Below are positions 39,282-49,676 of a stretch of 64,000 nucleotides of DNA, piece by piece. Position 1 is the stretch's first letter; each line of letters opens with the position of its first letter. The notes beneath the pieces were generated by a model, which was given only the letters and a program-made list of their open reading frames with translations, did not search any database and was not told where the DNA came from. The translations under genes were made by a program, and so were the position numbers. Source of the stretch: Vibrio sonorensis (lineage in GTDB: Bacteria > Pseudomonadota > Gammaproteobacteria > Enterobacterales > Vibrionaceae). The stretch covers positions 1 through 64,000 of the forward strand of contig NZ_LJJE01000094.1 of the NCBI RefSeq assembly GCF_001854765.1, read 5' to 3'.

Positions 39282-41108
39282 ATGCCAGATAAATTCAATA
39301 TGCAGTCTCCTCCCTTTGACCGGTTGGACAAAAACCAGCAGGAACGGTTGCGCACTTCACTTGACGTCGCTTACTTTCGCGAAAAAGAACCCCTGCTGCA
39401 AACAGGCAAAGAGAGTCAACATCTTCACATTTTAATCAAAGGCGCTGTAGAGGAGCGTAGTGCTGATGGCAAAGAGGTTTTCGCCCATTACGCCAATGAT
39501 GATCTTTTCGATGTGCGCTCCCTCTTTGAAGGAAGCTGTAAGCACCATTATGTGGCTTTAGAAGACACCTTATCCTATTTACTGCCAAAACAGATCTTTC
39601 TCGATATCTACAATGAAAATGGCCAATTTGCCGCCTACTTCGACAATAACCTAGCCAAAAGACAAGCGCTAATCGATGCCGCTCAGCAGCAACAAAATCT
39701 TGCTGAGTTTATTTTAACCAAAGTAGATAGTGGTATTTATCACCCCCCTATGATCTTGTCGCCCAACCAGCCCATTAACGAAGTGACGGCGCAGCTAAAA
39801 AACAATGCGATTGATTCTGCGCTGGTTCGCCTCAACGACGATGATGAAAGGCTAAAAGACAAAGTTAATGAGTTACCCTACGCCATTGTTACTCGAACCA
39901 ATATGCTCCACGCGGTCATGATCGATGGCTTCCCGCTCAATGCGCCCGTGGGAGACATCGCCACTTTTCCCGTCTTCCATGTCGATCAAGGAGATTTTCT
40001 GTTTAACGCAATGATCACTATGACCCGAAACCGTATGAAGCGGGTGATGGTATGCGATGGCAAAGAAGCAGTAGGCATGCTGGATATGACTCAGATTCTC
40101 AGTGCTTTCTCTACCCATTCTCACGTTTTGACCCTGAGCATAGCCAGAGCAAGTAGCATCGAAGAACTGGCCATGGCTTCTAACCGTCAGCGACAATTGG
40201 TGGAAAGTTTGCTCGCCAATGGAATACGAACCAGATTCATCATGGAGCTCATATCCGCGGTCAACGAACAGATCATAGAGAAAGCATTTGAATTAGTTGT
40301 TCCCCCTGCCCTTCACGATCACTGTTGTTTGATCGTTCTAGGCTCAGAAGGCCGCGGGGAGCAAATTTTAAAAACCGACCAAGACAATGCCTTGATCATC
40401 AAAGACGGTCTCCAGTGGTCTCAGTGCCAAACCATCATGGAAAGTTTTACCCAAACGCTGCTCAAGCTTGGCTACCCACTCTGCCCCGGAAATGTCATGG
40501 TAAACAACCCCAAGTGGGTGCACTCTCAAAGCGAATGGAAACAGATCATCAGTGGTTGGATACAGTCCGCCAAACCAGAAACCGCGATGGACTTAGCCAT
40601 TGTTGCCGATGCTCACGCAGTGGCTGGAAACAAACAACTATTAGATCCGATTACCGAGCATCTCAGTAACCTGATGGAAAACAAAATGCTGGTGCTGCAA
40701 GAATTTACCCGACCCGCTTTGCAGTTCTCTATACCGCTGACCCTGTTTGGCAATGTCAAAAAGGACAAAGAAGGGCTAGATATAAAACGCGGTGGGATAT
40801 TCCCGATTGTCCACGGTATTCGCGCGCTATCGTTAGAACATAGAATTGAAGAGAAAAACACGTTTGACCGAATCAATGCGCTCAACCGAAAAAGAATCTT
40901 AGAACCAGAGACCGCTGACAATTTAACGGAAGCTTTGAAGCTTTTCTTTAAACTTCGACTCGCCCAGCAGTTGTCCAATCAGCACTCTCACAATCGAATA
41001 GACACCTCTGAGCTAGAGCGTACCGAACGAGATCTGCTCCGTCACAGTCTTCACGTGGTGAAAAAGTTTAAGCAGTTTCTCGGCTATCATTATCAGATAA
41101 GGGACTAG
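39282..41108 (+). CDS. DUF294 nucleotidyltransferase-like protein with cNMP-binding and CBS domains
   Basis: 608 aa. Order: N-terminal cyclic-nucleotide-binding fold (about 1-120), two CBS domains (about 145-270), DUF294 nucleotidyltransferase (LIVLGSEGRGEQILKTDQDNALI with the GSxxR and D-x-D motif) and a helical DUF294 C-terminal domain. A role in signalling near acetate metabolism is inferred from its conserved pairing with the downstream exonuclease and crbS. An in-frame ATG at 39192 exists, but MPDKFNMQSPPFDRL at 39282 looks like the start. No strong SD. Confidence 0.85.
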   Translation: MPDKFNMQSPPFDRLDKNQQERLRTSLDVAYFREKEPLLQTGKESQHLHILIKGAVEERSADGKEVFAHYANDDLFDVRSLFEGSCKHHYVALEDTLSYLLPKQIFLDIYNENGQFAAYFDNNLAKRQALIDAAQQQQNLAEFILTKVDSGIYHPPMILSPNQPINEVTAQLKNNAIDSALVRLNDDDERLKDKVNELPYAIVTRTNMLHAVMIDGFPLNAPVGDIATFPVFHVDQGDFLFNAMITMTRNRMKRVMVCDGKEAVGMLDMTQILSAFSTHSHVLTLSIARASSIEELAMASNRQRQLVESLLANGIRTRFIMELISAVNEQIIEKAFELVVPPALHDHCCLIVLGSEGRGEQILKTDQDNALIIKDGLQWSQCQTIMESFTQTLLKLGYPLCPGNVMVNNPKWVHSQSEWKQIISGWIQSAKPETAMDLAIVADAHAVAGNKQLLDPITEHLSNLMENKMLVLQEFTRPALQFSIPLTLFGNVKKDKEGLDIKRGGIFPIVHGIRALSLEHRIEEKNTFDRINALNRKRILEPETADNLTEALKLFFKLRLAQQLSNQHSHNRIDTSELERTERDLLRHSLHVVKKFKQFLGYHYQIRD

Positions 41109-41137
41109 CGCATCACTTACGCGATATAGGAAAAACT

Positions 41138-41770
41138 ATGAACTGGTTACGTCGTAAATACTGGTACTACAAATTAAAAGGTTCGCCTTATCAGCCCCTT
41201 TTCGCCAAAGTTCAACGCGGGGAGTATGTCTCTCTTGATTGCGAAACTACCAGCCTAGACCCCAATCGCGCCGAGTTGGTTACGATTGCCGCCACCAAAA
41301 TTATCGATAATCGCATCTTAACCAGTCAGCCGTTTGAAGTTCGCTTAAGAGCCCCTCAATCTCTTGATTCTGGCTCGATTAAAATTCACAAAATCCGCCA
41401 TAAAGATCTCATAGATGGCATAGATGAAAAGCAAGCATTGATTGAACTTTTAGCCTTTATCGGCAACAGGCCACTGGTTGGTTATCACATCCGTTACGAC
41501 AAGAAGATCCTCGATCTTGCCTGTCTAAAGCATCTGGGGTTTCCGTTGCCCAACCCGTTGATCGAAGTCAGTCAGATCTATCACGACAAGTTGGAAAAGC
41601 ATTTACCCAACGCCTACTTCGACTTAAGTCTTGATGCAATCTGTCGCCACCTAGAGCTGCCACTACAAGACAAGCATGATGCTCTACAAGACGCCATCGC
41701 GGCCGCCTTAGTTTTTGTTAGATTAACCAAAGGCGACTTGCCGAAATTCCATGTTCCCTATTCACAATAG
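41138..41770 (+). CDS. DnaQ-like 3'-5' exonuclease
   Basis: 210 aa DEDDh exonuclease. Motifs: SLDCETTSLDPNRAELVTI (Exo I Asp-Glu), YHIRYDKKILDLA (Exo II Asp) and DKHDALQDAIAAAL (Exo III His-Asp). It is too short to be a polymerase and lacks other domains. Adjacent to the DUF294 gene (29 bp), probably one operon. Its role in the acetate cluster is unknown. Confidence 0.9.
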   Translation: MNWLRRKYWYYKLKGSPYQPLFAKVQRGEYVSLDCETTSLDPNRAELVTIAATKIIDNRILTSQPFEVRLRAPQSLDSGSIKIHKIRHKDLIDGIDEKQALIELLAFIGNRPLVGYHIRYDKKILDLACLKHLGFPLPNPLIEVSQIYHDKLEKHLPNAYFDLSLDAICRHLELPLQDKHDALQDAIAAALVFVRLTKGDLPKFHVPYSQ

Positions 41771-41946
41771 GATCTGGCTCTCACTTTCACCTTTAACTGA
41801 CCAGAAACAAGCGAAGTTTCGCTCTCTCATCCTAAAGTCTAATTGTTTAAAACAGTGCAGTGAATGACAGTTATAAGCATATGGAATTTCCTTAGGCGCA
41901 TTCGGCGCACAAACGGAAACTTGCTGAATTCACAAGGAGAGAAGCA

Positions 41947-43895
41947 ATGAGTGAAGCCCACGTTTATCCGGTAAAAGAAAACATCAAAGCAAAAACACAC
42001 GCGGATAATGACACTTACCTAGCCATGTATGAGCAATCTGTTAGCAACCCAGAAGCCTTTTGGGGTGAGCACGGGAAGATTGTTGATTGGATCAAGCCAT
42101 TTACTCAAGTAAAGAGCACCTCTTTTGATACTGGTCATGTCGATATTCGTTGGTTTGAAGACGGTACATTAAACGTGTCGGAAAACTGTATTGACCGTCA
42201 CCTCGCTGAGCGCGGTGATGAGGTGGCAATCATCTGGGAAGGAGATGACCCAGCCGACGACAAAACTCTTACGTTTAACGAGCTGCACAAAGAAGTGTGT
42301 CGTTTTTCTAACGCATTAAAAGAGCAAGGCGTACACAAAGGCGACGTCGTGTGTCTTTATATGCCAATGGTTCCAGAAGCAGCGGTTGCTATGCTGGCAT
42401 GTACTCGCATCGGTGCTGTACACACCGTGGTATTTGGTGGATTTTCACCAGAAGCGCTCGCTGGCCGTATTATCGACTCAGATGCGAAAGTCGTCATCAC
42501 TGCCGACGAAGGTGTTCGTGGTGGACGCGCTGTCCCTCTGAAGAAAAACGTGGACGAAGCCCTAACCAACCCTGAAGTGAAAACCATCGATAAAGTTATG
42601 GTGCTCAAGCGAACAGGTGGTGATGTTGAGTGGCATTCACATCGCGATGTGTGGTGGCACGAAGCGACAGCCAATGTTTCAGATAACTGCCCACCAGAAG
42701 AGATGAAAGCCGAAGACCCACTTTTCATTCTTTACACTTCAGCTCGACAGGCAAACCCAAAGGCGTATTGCACACTACTGGTGGTTACCTAGTCTACGCA
42801 ACCATGACATTCAAGTACGTCTTTGATTACCAAGAAGGGGAAACCTTCTGGTGTACCGCTGACGTGGGTTGGATTACTGGCCATACTTACTTAATTTACG
42901 GACCACTTTCGAATGGCGCCAAAACCATCTTGTTTGAAGGCGTGCCAAACTACCCTAACACTAGCCGTATGAGTGAAGTGGTAGACAAACATCAAGTCAA
43001 TATACTGTACACCGCACCGACGGCAATTCGCGCTTTGATGGCAAAAGGCAACGAAGCGGTTGAAGGTACGACACGTGATAGCTTGCGTATTATGGGCTCT
43101 GTTGGTGAACCAATTAACCCAGAAGCGTGGGAGTGGTATTACAAGACAATAGGAAACGAGAAGTCACCTATTGTTGATACATGGTGGCAAACAGAAACTG
43201 GCGGCATCTTGATTACACCACTACCAGGTGCAACCGAGCTAAAACCAGGCTCAGCTACACGCCCATTCTTTGGGGTTCAACCAGCACTGGTTGACAACAT
43301 GGGTAACGTTATAGACGGCGCAACAGAGGGTAACTTAGTTATCCTAGATTCATGGCCGGGCCAAATGCGTACCGTTTACGGAGACCATGACCGCTTTGAG
43401 CAGACTTACTTCTCTACCTTTAAAGGAATGTACTTCACTGGCGATGGTGCAAGACGTGATGAAGACGGCTACTACTGGATCACGGGCCGTGTCGATGACG
43501 TGCTCAACGTTTCCGGTCACCGAATGGGGACAGCAGAAATCGAATCGGCACTAGTCGCACATGAGAAAATTGCAGAAGCGGCCATCGTTGGTATTCCTCA
43601 CGATATTAAAGGGCAAGCTATTTATGCTTACATCACTCTTAATGATGGAGAGATCCCAAGTGCCGAGCTGCACAAAGAAGTGAAGAACTGGGTCCGTAAA
43701 GAAATCGGCCCAATTGCCACACCAGATGTGCTGCATTGGACAGACTCTCTACCTAAAACTCGTTCAGGTAAGATTATGCGCCGTATTCTCCGTAAGATTG
43801 CAACTGGCGACACCAGTAACCTTGGTGATACGTCAACATTGGCCGATCCTAGCGTCGTTGACAAGCTAATCGCAGAAAACGCTGAACTCGCTTAA
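41947..43895 (+). pseudogene. acs: Acetyl-CoA synthetase, broken by a 1-nt frameshift
   Basis: Activates acetate to acetyl-CoA via acetyl-AMP, the output of the CrbSR acetate switch. The first frame (41947-42792) is normal to FILYTS, then becomes ARQANPKAY and stops at 42792. The second frame continues to 43895 with [21 protein letters not shown]. Adding one G near 42742 (TCAGCTCG to TCAGGCTCG) restores the AMP-binding motif TSGSTGKPKG. Other motifs: [45 protein letters not shown] and [15 protein letters not shown] with the acetylatable Lys. A sequencing error is likely. SD AAGGAGAG. Confidence 0.92.
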
Positions 43896-43920
43896 ATCTT
43901 ATATTCCCTCTATAAGCTCA

Positions 43921-43947
43921 AAACCGTCACCTCGCGTGGCGGTTTTT
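43921..43947 (+). terminator. Terminator of acs
   Basis: AAACCGTCAC-CTCGC-GTGGCGGTTTTT. The rest of 43948-44195 carries the aroQ/acc promoter region with a consensus-like -10 TATAAT at 44079-44084. Confidence 0.82.
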
Positions 43948-44078
43948 CTTTAACTCCGCTCTGATTTTAACCATGTGAAGTGGAAGGTTAATCCCAATTT
44001 TGTTATCTATGTAACAATTATTCGTCATGAACCAAGGTGATTAGACCAGTAAATTGCTGCTAATTGTGGCGAATTGTC

Positions 44079-44084
44079 TATAAT
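44079..44084 (+). promoter_or_regulatory. Candidate -10 of the aroQ-accBC promoter
   Basis: TATAAT, 112 bp before aroQ. TTGCTG lies 19 bp upstream of it, a long spacing for a -35, so confidence is limited. Confidence 0.4.
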
Positions 44085-44195
44085 CTTGGTCAATTTAGTA
44101 AAATCGGCGAGAATTCTCACCTATAGTTCGTGCCTTTAAGGCAAGAATATAGGATGATTCCAGTTCATAACAATTAACGGGAAGTTATCGACACA

Positions 44196-44645
44196 ATGGC
44201 TACAAGTTCACGCATTCTGATTCTAAATGGTCCAAATTTGAACCTTCTTGGTCTAAGAGAGCCGACTCATTACGGTTCGCAAACCCTTGACCAGATTGTT
44301 GAAAGCCTTGCCAAACAAGCAAAAAGTGCGAGTGTTGAGTTGGATCATCTACAATCGAATCGCGAATACGAACTGATTGAAGCCATTCACAATGCCCATG
44401 GCAACGTTGATTTCATTATTATCAATCCCGCCGCTTTTACTCATACTAGTGTGGCACTGCGCGATGCTTTGTTAGGCGTTGCTATTCCATTTATCGAAGT
44501 GCACTTATCGAATGTGCACGCACGAGAACCATTCCGTCACCACTCATACCTGTCAGATAAGGCACAAGGTGTGATTTGCGGATTGGGTGCCCAAGGTTAC
44601 GATTTCGCTTTGTCTGCTGCGATAAAACAGTTGCAGGCCAAGTAA
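44196..44645 (+). CDS. aroQ: 3-dehydroquinate dehydratase, type II
   Basis: Third step of the shikimate pathway. 149 aa, dodecameric type II enzyme. [15 protein letters not shown] with the catalytic Tyr of THYG just after, [13 protein letters not shown] (catalytic His region) and [17 protein letters not shown]. Followed by accBC, a gene order shared with other gammaproteobacteria. Confidence 0.96.
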   Translation: MATSSRILILNGPNLNLLGLREPTHYGSQTLDQIVESLAKQAKSASVELDHLQSNREYELIEAIHNAHGNVDFIIINPAAFTHTSVALRDALLGVAIPFIEVHLSNVHAREPFRHHSYLSDKAQGVICGLGAQGYDFALSAAIKQLQAK

Positions 44646-44706
44646 ACACAGACACTCTGCAGTCCTTTGGGGCTGTCTTATTCACAAGATAAAAGAGAAA
44701 GAAAAG

Positions 44707-45177
44707 ATGGATATCCGTAAAATTAAGAAGCTTATCGAGTTAGTAGAAGAGTCTGGCATTGCTGAGCTAGAAATTTCTGAAGGTGAAGAGTCGGTACGTA
44801 TCAGCCGTAACGGGACTGCAGCACCAGCTCCTGTTCAGTATGCAGCGGCACCAGCGCCAGTAGCAGCACCGGCACCAGCGGCGGCACCTGCTCCAGCAGC
44901 GGCACCAGTTGCTGAAGCTGAGGCTCCAGTACCAGCGCCAGCGGGTCACCAAGTTCTTTCTCCAATGGTAGGTACTTTCTACCGTGCACCTAGCCCTGAC
45001 GCGAAATCATTTATCGAAGTAGGTCAATCTGTAACTGCTGGCGAAACACTATGTATCGTTGAAGCGATGAAAATGATGAACCAAATTGAAGCGGACAAAT
45101 CTGGTGTGGTTACCGCTATCCTAGTTGAAGACGGCCAACCAGTTGAATTCGACCAGCCACTTGTTGTTATCGAATAA
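44707..45177 (+). CDS. accB: Biotin carboxyl carrier protein of acetyl-CoA carboxylase
   Basis: Carries the biotin arm between biotin carboxylase and carboxyltransferase in fatty acid synthesis. 156 aa. N-terminal helical part, a flexible Ala/Pro-rich linker (about residues 37-77, repeats of APAPAA), then the biotinyl domain with [10 protein letters not shown], whose Lys is biotinylated. 15 bp before accC. Confidence 0.97.
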   Translation: MDIRKIKKLIELVEESGIAELEISEGEESVRISRNGTAAPAPVQYAAAPAPVAAPAPAAAPAPAAAPVAEAEAPVPAPAGHQVLSPMVGTFYRAPSPDAKSFIEVGQSVTAGETLCIVEAMKMMNQIEADKSGVVTAILVEDGQPVEFDQPLVVIE

Positions 45178-45192
45178 TAGAGGCCACTTCCT

Positions 45193-46536
45193 ATGCTAGA
45201 TAAATTAGTCATCGCGAACCGAGGTGAAATCGCACTTCGCATCCTTCGCGCATGTAAAGAGCTAGGGATCAAAACCGTTGCTGTTCACTCAACAGCAGAC
45301 CGCGATCTAAAACACGTATTACTAGCAGATGAATCTATCTGTATTGGTCCAGCTCGTGGTATCGACAGCTACCTAAACATTCCTCGCATCATTTCTGCTG
45401 CAGAGGTAACTGGTGCGGTTGCTATCCACCCAGGTTATGGTTTCCTTTCTGAAAACGCCGACTTTGCCGAGCAAGTAGAGCGCAGTGGTTTTATCTTCGT
45501 TGGCCCTAAAGCAGACACTATCCGCATGATGGGCGACAAAGTCTCTGCTATTACGGCGATGAAAAAAGCCGGTGTACCTTGTGTACCAGGTTCTGACGGT
45601 CCTTTGGACGACGACGAATCTAAAAACAAAGCGCACGCGAAGCGCATTGGCTACCCAGTAATTATCAAAGCCTCTGGTGGTGGCGGTGGTCGCGGTATGC
45701 GTGTGGTACGCAGTGAAGGCGAGTTGGTTGAAGCCATCGCAATGACTCGCGCCGAAGCGAAAGCAGCCTTTAACAACGATATGGTTTACATGGAGAAATT
45801 CCTAGAGAACCCTCGTCACGTTGAAGTGCAGGTTATTGCCGACGGTCAAGGCAATGCCATTCACCTTGGTGAACGTGACTGCTCTATGCAGCGTCGTCAC
45901 CAGAAAGTAGTGGAAGAAGCGCCAGCTCCGGGTATTACTGCGGAAATGCGTAAATACATCGGTGAACGTTGTACACGTGCGTGTATCGAAATTGGTTACC
46001 GCGGTGCAGGTACTTTCGAATTCCTATACGAAAACGGTGAGTTCTACTTTATCGAAATGAACACTCGTATTCAGGTAGAACACCCAGTAACAGAAATGGT
46101 AACTGGCGTCGATTTAATCAAAGAGCAGCTTCGCGTTGCAGCGGGTCAGCCTCTGTCTTACACGCAAGACGACATCAAGATCAGCGGTCACGCAATCGAA
46201 TGTCGTATTAACGCGGAAGATCCGGTTAAATTCCTACCTTCTCCAGGTAAAATTGATCGCTTCCATGCTCCAGGTGGTATGGGGATCCGTTGGGAATCTC
46301 ACATTTACACGGGTTACACAGTACCGCCACATTACGATTCAATGATCGGTAAGCTAATCACTTACGGTGAGAACCGCGATGTTGCTATTGCTCGCATGAA
46401 GAATGCTCTAAGTGAAATGATCGTTGAGGGGATTAAGACCAATGTTCCTCTTCAAGAGAGCATTATGAACGACGAAAACTTCCAACACGGTGGTGCTAAC
46501 ATTCACTACCTAGAGAAGAAGCTCGGCCTTCAATAA
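45193..46536 (+). CDS. accC: Biotin carboxylase of acetyl-CoA carboxylase
   Basis: Carboxylates the biotin of AccB using ATP and bicarbonate. 447 aa. [20 protein letters not shown] start, [15 protein letters not shown]-grasp glycine loop [32 protein letters not shown] and [18 protein letters not shown]. Terminator follows. Confidence 0.98.
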   Translation: MLDKLVIANRGEIALRILRACKELGIKTVAVHSTADRDLKHVLLADESICIGPARGIDSYLNIPRIISAAEVTGAVAIHPGYGFLSENADFAEQVERSGFIFVGPKADTIRMMGDKVSAITAMKKAGVPCVPGSDGPLDDDESKNKAHAKRIGYPVIIKASGGGGGRGMRVVRSEGELVEAIAMTRAEAKAAFNNDMVYMEKFLENPRHVEVQVIADGQGNAIHLGERDCSMQRRHQKVVEEAPAPGITAEMRKYIGERCTRACIEIGYRGAGTFEFLYENGEFYFIEMNTRIQVEHPVTEMVTGVDLIKEQLRVAAGQPLSYTQDDIKISGHAIECRINAEDPVKFLPSPGKIDRFHAPGGMGIRWESHIYTGYTVPPHYDSMIGKLITYGENRDVAIARMKNALSEMIVEGIKTNVPLQESIMNDENFQHGGANIHYLEKKLGLQ

Positions 46537-46552
46537 CGCGAACAATTATGTC

Positions 46553-46579
46553 AAATGCCCACTTCGGTGGGCATTTTTG
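46553..46579 (+). terminator. Terminator of accBC
   Basis: AAATGCCCAC-TTCG-GTGGGCATTTTTG. Confidence 0.9.
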
Positions 46580-46674
46580 TTTTTGTCCCTTGAACGAATA
46601 ATCGACAATATGTCGAAACGCATTGAGTTCTGCTACACTCTGCGCCAACTCAATCCTTATACAGAGCGAATACC

Positions 46675-47562
46675 ATGCCTTGGATTCAAATTAAACTGAA
46701 CGCGACCAACGAAAACGCCGAACAAATTGGCGATATGCTGATGGAAGATACTGGTGCTTTATCGGTGACTTTTCTCGATGCGCAAGACACACCTGTCTTC
46801 GAGCCTTTGCCTGGCGAAACACGTTTGTGGGGCGATACAGATATTCTCGCACTCTATGACGCTGAAGTGGATACAGAAACGACCTTGGCCCAAATCAAAG
46901 CCAGTGGCCTGCTGTCAGAGAATTTTGCTTACAAAGTAGAGCAGCTTGAAGACAAAGACTGGGAACGCGAATGGATGGATAACTTCCACCCGATGAAGTT
47001 CGGCGAACGTCTGTGGATTTGCCCAAGTTGGAGAGATATTCCTGAGCCAAATGCGGTCAACGTCATGCTCGATCCTGGCTTAGCTTTTGGTACTGGCACT
47101 CACCCGACAACAGCTTTGTGTCTAGAGTGGCTAGAAGGTATCGACCTATCAGGAAAAACCGTCATCGATTTTGGTTGTGGCTCTGGTATCCTCGCGATCG
47201 CAGCGATCAAACTGGGCGCGGAAAAAGTCATCGGGATCGACATCGATCCACAAGCGTTATTAGCCTCAAAAGACAACGCACAGCGCAACGGTGTTGAAGA
47301 TCAATTGGAAGTTTACCTTCCTCAAGACCAGCCTGAAAATCTGACAGCGGATGTCGTTGTTGCCAACATTCTGGCAGGTCCACTTCGTGAACTTTCTTCC
47401 ATTATTAAAGGATTGGTCAAAGAAAATGGACAGCTGGCTATGTCAGGTGTACTCGATACGCAAGCCGAAGATGTTGCAAACTATTATCGTGACGAACTTC
47501 ACATAGATCCTATTATTGAGCAAAGCGAATGGTGTCGCATATCAGGTCTTAAGCAAGGCTAG
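46675..47562 (+). CDS. prmA: Ribosomal protein L11 methyltransferase
   Basis: Trimethylates L11 with SAM. 295 aa. N-terminal substrate-binding domain [20 protein letters not shown] and a Rossmann methyltransferase with [27 protein letters not shown] and [13 protein letters not shown]. Lies just upstream of dusB-fis, as in E. coli. Confidence 0.97.
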   Translation: MPWIQIKLNATNENAEQIGDMLMEDTGALSVTFLDAQDTPVFEPLPGETRLWGDTDILALYDAEVDTETTLAQIKASGLLSENFAYKVEQLEDKDWEREWMDNFHPMKFGERLWICPSWRDIPEPNAVNVMLDPGLAFGTGTHPTTALCLEWLEGIDLSGKTVIDFGCGSGILAIAAIKLGAEKVIGIDIDPQALLASKDNAQRNGVEDQLEVYLPQDQPENLTADVVVANILAGPLRELSSIIKGLVKENGQLAMSGVLDTQAEDVANYYRDELHIDPIIEQSEWCRISGLKQG

Positions 47563-47637
47563 ATAAGAGTTTCAGCGCCAATTGCCTGAAAAACATGCAA
47601 ATTCGCAAAACAATTTGTAAATGCTCAAATATTAGTC

Positions 47638-47674
47638 TTTTCACGAGCCAAAAAAATGCGTAAAATGCGCGCCC
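47638..47674 (+). promoter_or_regulatory. dusB-fis promoter with GC-rich discriminator
   Basis: -10 TAAAAT (47661-47666) followed by GCGCGCCC (47667-47674), with TTTTCA 17 bp upstream as a weak -35. A G/C discriminator of this kind makes the E. coli fis promoter stringently controlled and growth-rate dependent. Confidence 0.65.
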
Positions 47675-47701
47675 TTGCTGGTACAGAACTGTGAAGACGT
47701 T

Positions 47702-48673
47702 TTGAAAATAGGAAACTATCAACTTAAGAACAAATTAATCGTTGCTCCTATGGCTGGAGTTACTGATAGACCGTTCCGAGAGTTGTGCCTGCGCTATGGA
47801 GCAGGTATGGCAGTCAGTGAAATGATGTCATCCAATCCAAAGCTATGGAAAACGTCTAAGTCTCAACAGCGCATGGTACACGAAGGCGAATCGGGCATTC
47901 GCTCTGTACAGATTGCGGGTTCAGATCCACAGCTTATGGCCGATGCCGCTCAGTTCAGTGTTGAAAACGGTGCTCAAATCATCGATATCAACATGGGTTG
48001 CCCGGCAAAAAAAGTGAACAAAAAGCTGGCCGGTAGTGCTCTGCTGAAATATCCGGAGATTATTGAACCAATACTTCGTTCGGTTGTTGATGCGGTTAAT
48101 GTTCCAGTAACATTAAAAACCCGGACAGGTTGGGATACAGAAAATAAAAACTGTGTCCAGATCGCTAAATTAGCCGAAGACTGCGGCATACAAGCACTAG
48201 CACTGCACGGCAGAACAAAAGCTTGTATGTACAAAGGTGAGGCCGAATATGACAGCATCAAAGCGGTTAAAAATGCCATTTCCATACCGGTTATCGCAAA
48301 TGGTGATATCGATAGCCCGGAAAAGGCTAAATATGTACTGGAGTACACTGGTGCAGACGCTTTGATGATTGGTCGTCCCGCCCAAGGACGTCCTTGGATT
48401 TTTGAAGAAATCCATCACTATTTGGAAAACGGCACCACGATGTCCAAACGACCTGTTGAGGAAGTGAAAGATATCATGCTTGGACATGTTCAAGCCCTCC
48501 ATCAATTTTATGGAGAGTATTTAGGGCCACGTATCGCACGTAAACACGTCGGTTGGTATCTAAAAGAGCATGAGCAAGCCAGTGAGTTTCGCCGTACCTT
48601 CAACGCGATTGACGCAGCAGAGCTGCAACTCGAAGCGTTAGAGGGTTATTTTGAAAACGTTGCAAATAATTAA
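47702..48673 (+). CDS. dusB: tRNA-dihydrouridine synthase B
   Basis: Reduces uridine to dihydrouridine at position 17 in tRNA with FMN and NADPH. About 323 aa. The start is a [28 protein letters not shown] aligns with the E. coli start MRIGQYQL, so TTG at 47702 is chosen. A further TTG at 47675 is in frame. Motifs: [19 protein letters not shown] (catalytic Cys), [40 protein letters not shown]. Co-transcribed with fis 19 bp later. Confidence 0.94.
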   Translation: MKIGNYQLKNKLIVAPMAGVTDRPFRELCLRYGAGMAVSEMMSSNPKLWKTSKSQQRMVHEGESGIRSVQIAGSDPQLMADAAQFSVENGAQIIDINMGCPAKKVNKKLAGSALLKYPEIIEPILRSVVDAVNVPVTLKTRTGWDTENKNCVQIAKLAEDCGIQALALHGRTKACMYKGEAEYDSIKAVKNAISIPVIANGDIDSPEKAKYVLEYTGADALMIGRPAQGRPWIFEEIHHYLENGTTMSKRPVEEVKDIMLGHVQALHQFYGEYLGPRIARKHVGWYLKEHEQASEFRRTFNAIDAAELQLEALEGYFENVANN

Positions 48674-48692
48674 GAGAAGAGCTAGACCGAAT

Positions 48693-48989
48693 ATGTTCGA
48701 ACAAAATCTGACTTCAGAAGCGTTAACAGTAACAACCGTAACTTCACAAGACCAAATCACGCAAAAGCCATTGCGCGACTCTGTTAAGGCATCTCTTAAA
48801 AACTACTTGGCTCAATTAAACGGCCAAGAAGTCACTGAGCTATATGAATTAGTTCTAGCTGAAGTTGAACAGCCACTACTAGACACCATCATGCAGTACA
48901 CTCGCGGTAACCAAACTCGCGCAGCAACTATGATGGGTATCAACCGCGGTACTCTTCGCAAGAAACTTAAGAAATACGGCATGAACTAG
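48693..48989 (+). CDS. fis: DNA-binding nucleoid protein Fis, 3' end rebuilt by an integrated element
   Basis: 98-aa nucleoid protein that bends DNA, drives rRNA promoters and helps site-specific recombination. C-terminal [32 protein letters not shown] is intact. The last codons (AATACGGCATGAACTA) are one copy of the att repeat of the element to the right. The stop reads TAG here, while the other att copy continues as TAA, so integration changed only the stop codon and left the protein unchanged. The start ATG at 48693 ([11 protein letters not shown]) is used. Confidence 0.97.
   Translation: MFEQNLTSEALTVTTVTSQDQITQKPLRDSVKASLKNYLAQLNGQEVTELYELVLAEVEQPLLDTIMQYTRGNQTRAATMMGINRGTLRKKLKKYGMN
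48973..48988 (+). repeat. attL core (left attachment repeat, inside fis)
   Basis: AATACGGCATGAACTA, identical to 57255-57270. It covers the last five fis codons plus two bases of the stop. Confidence 0.9.
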
Positions 48990-49015
48990 AGGTTTATAGC
49001 TAACACACTGATATT

Positions 49016-49050
49016 AAAAAGGCTTTTCCTTATTGGTTGAGCCTTTTTTT
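49016..49050 (+). terminator. Element-borne terminator behind fis
   Basis: AAAAAGGCT (49016-49024) and AGCCTTTTT (49040-49048) with a 15-nt loop and T run. It replaces the native fis terminator, which is now displaced to 57298. Confidence 0.78.
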
Positions 49051-49054
49051 ATTT

Positions 49055-49078
49055 CAAACCCACAAATAAACCCACTTT
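49055..49078 (+). repeat. AAACCCAC pair, copy 1 (beside attL)
   Basis: CAAACCCACAAATAAACCCA plus CTTT. Two AAACCCAC units 12 bp apart. Related pairs lie at 51468-51490, 54428-54447 and 57103-57125. Confidence 0.6.
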
Positions 49079-49302
49079 CATGGTGTGAGTCCAGTTTCTA
49101 GCATTAGAAATAATCTTGCTAGCCTGTCTGTTTTGATAACCCTCTCTTTTTAAAATAAGCATTTGCTAATACAAAGGGTTTCAGCCCCTATTGAGTGCCA
49201 GTAAGAATCATTATGAAACCATTAATTGTACAGTGTTTTATTATTATTATGGTTTCTGAGAGCTAACGATAAACAGGCGGGCTAGAGTAACTATGCGGCT
49301 AT

Positions 49303-49326
49303 ACCTGCGAACCTGCCTTACCTGCG
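49303..49326 (+). repeat. Left iteron triplet (ACCTGCG)
   Basis: ACCTGCG at 49303, ACCTGCC at 49311 and ACCTGCG at 49320, spaced 8 and 9 bp, followed by an A-rich tract. A mirrored triplet is at 57032-57055. Likely integrase arm-type or excision sites. Confidence 0.65.
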
Positions 49327-49381
49327 AAAAATAAAAAAATTATAAGTGATTAGTTATTTTGTGGATTTGGTTATAAGGGAT

Positions 49382-49471
49382 TGGTATAATAAACAGGCAA
49401 TCCGGCATGGTTGCACTTTCATCTAAATGCAAAAGTCCCGAGCAACTCCGTAGGCTTGGGCTTTTTTTGCC
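49382..49471 (+). ncRNA. Candidate small RNA of the satellite, left end
   Basis: A plus-strand extended -10 TGGTATAAT (49382-49390) is followed by about 75 nt ending in a rho-independent terminator: AAGTCCCGAG (49433-49442 region) pairs with CTTGGGCTT by G-U wobble, then seven T. Stem pairing favours the plus-strand RNA, because the other strand would have C-A mismatches. A second small stem TTGCA/TGCAA lies inside. It could instead be only the terminator of the leftward operon. Confidence 0.45.
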
Positions 49472-49473
49472 TG

Positions 49474-49674
49474 TCATTTGAGTAGCCTTAAGGCTGCTTT
49501 CCTCATCTCTCGATAATCTTGCAGTAATTGAAAGTATGGATCTTTTCTTGGGATGCCTACGGGGTCAATTAGTGTGTGCCTTGCAAGCCATCGCCTGGGT
49601 TTTGTTGTGTTGTCATCATCTGCGACTGCTCGCGCTAACTGGTCCAGCTCGTGGGTGAGAAGATATGATGCCAT
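49474..49674 (-). CDS. Small satellite protein, unknown function
   Basis: 66 aa, not recognised. Basic C-terminal helix (DYREMRKAALRLLK) and a WLARHTLIDPVGIPRKDPYF middle. Two bases between the preceding stop and its ATG, with SD AGAGGGG, place it as the last gene of the leftward cargo operon. Confidence 0.65.
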   Translation of the reverse strand: MASYLLTHELDQLARAVADDDNTTKPRRWLARHTLIDPVGIPRKDPYFQLLQDYREMRKAALRLLK

Positions 49675-49676
49675 AG

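Noticed and set aside
41947..43895. acs as two separate genes or a true acs null
   Set aside because: One base restores the complete AMP-binding motif and a full-length enzyme; the split is better explained by sequence error.
44767..44989. Minus-strand ORFs inside accB
   Set aside because: They are antisense shadows of the Ala/Pro linker with repetitive composition.
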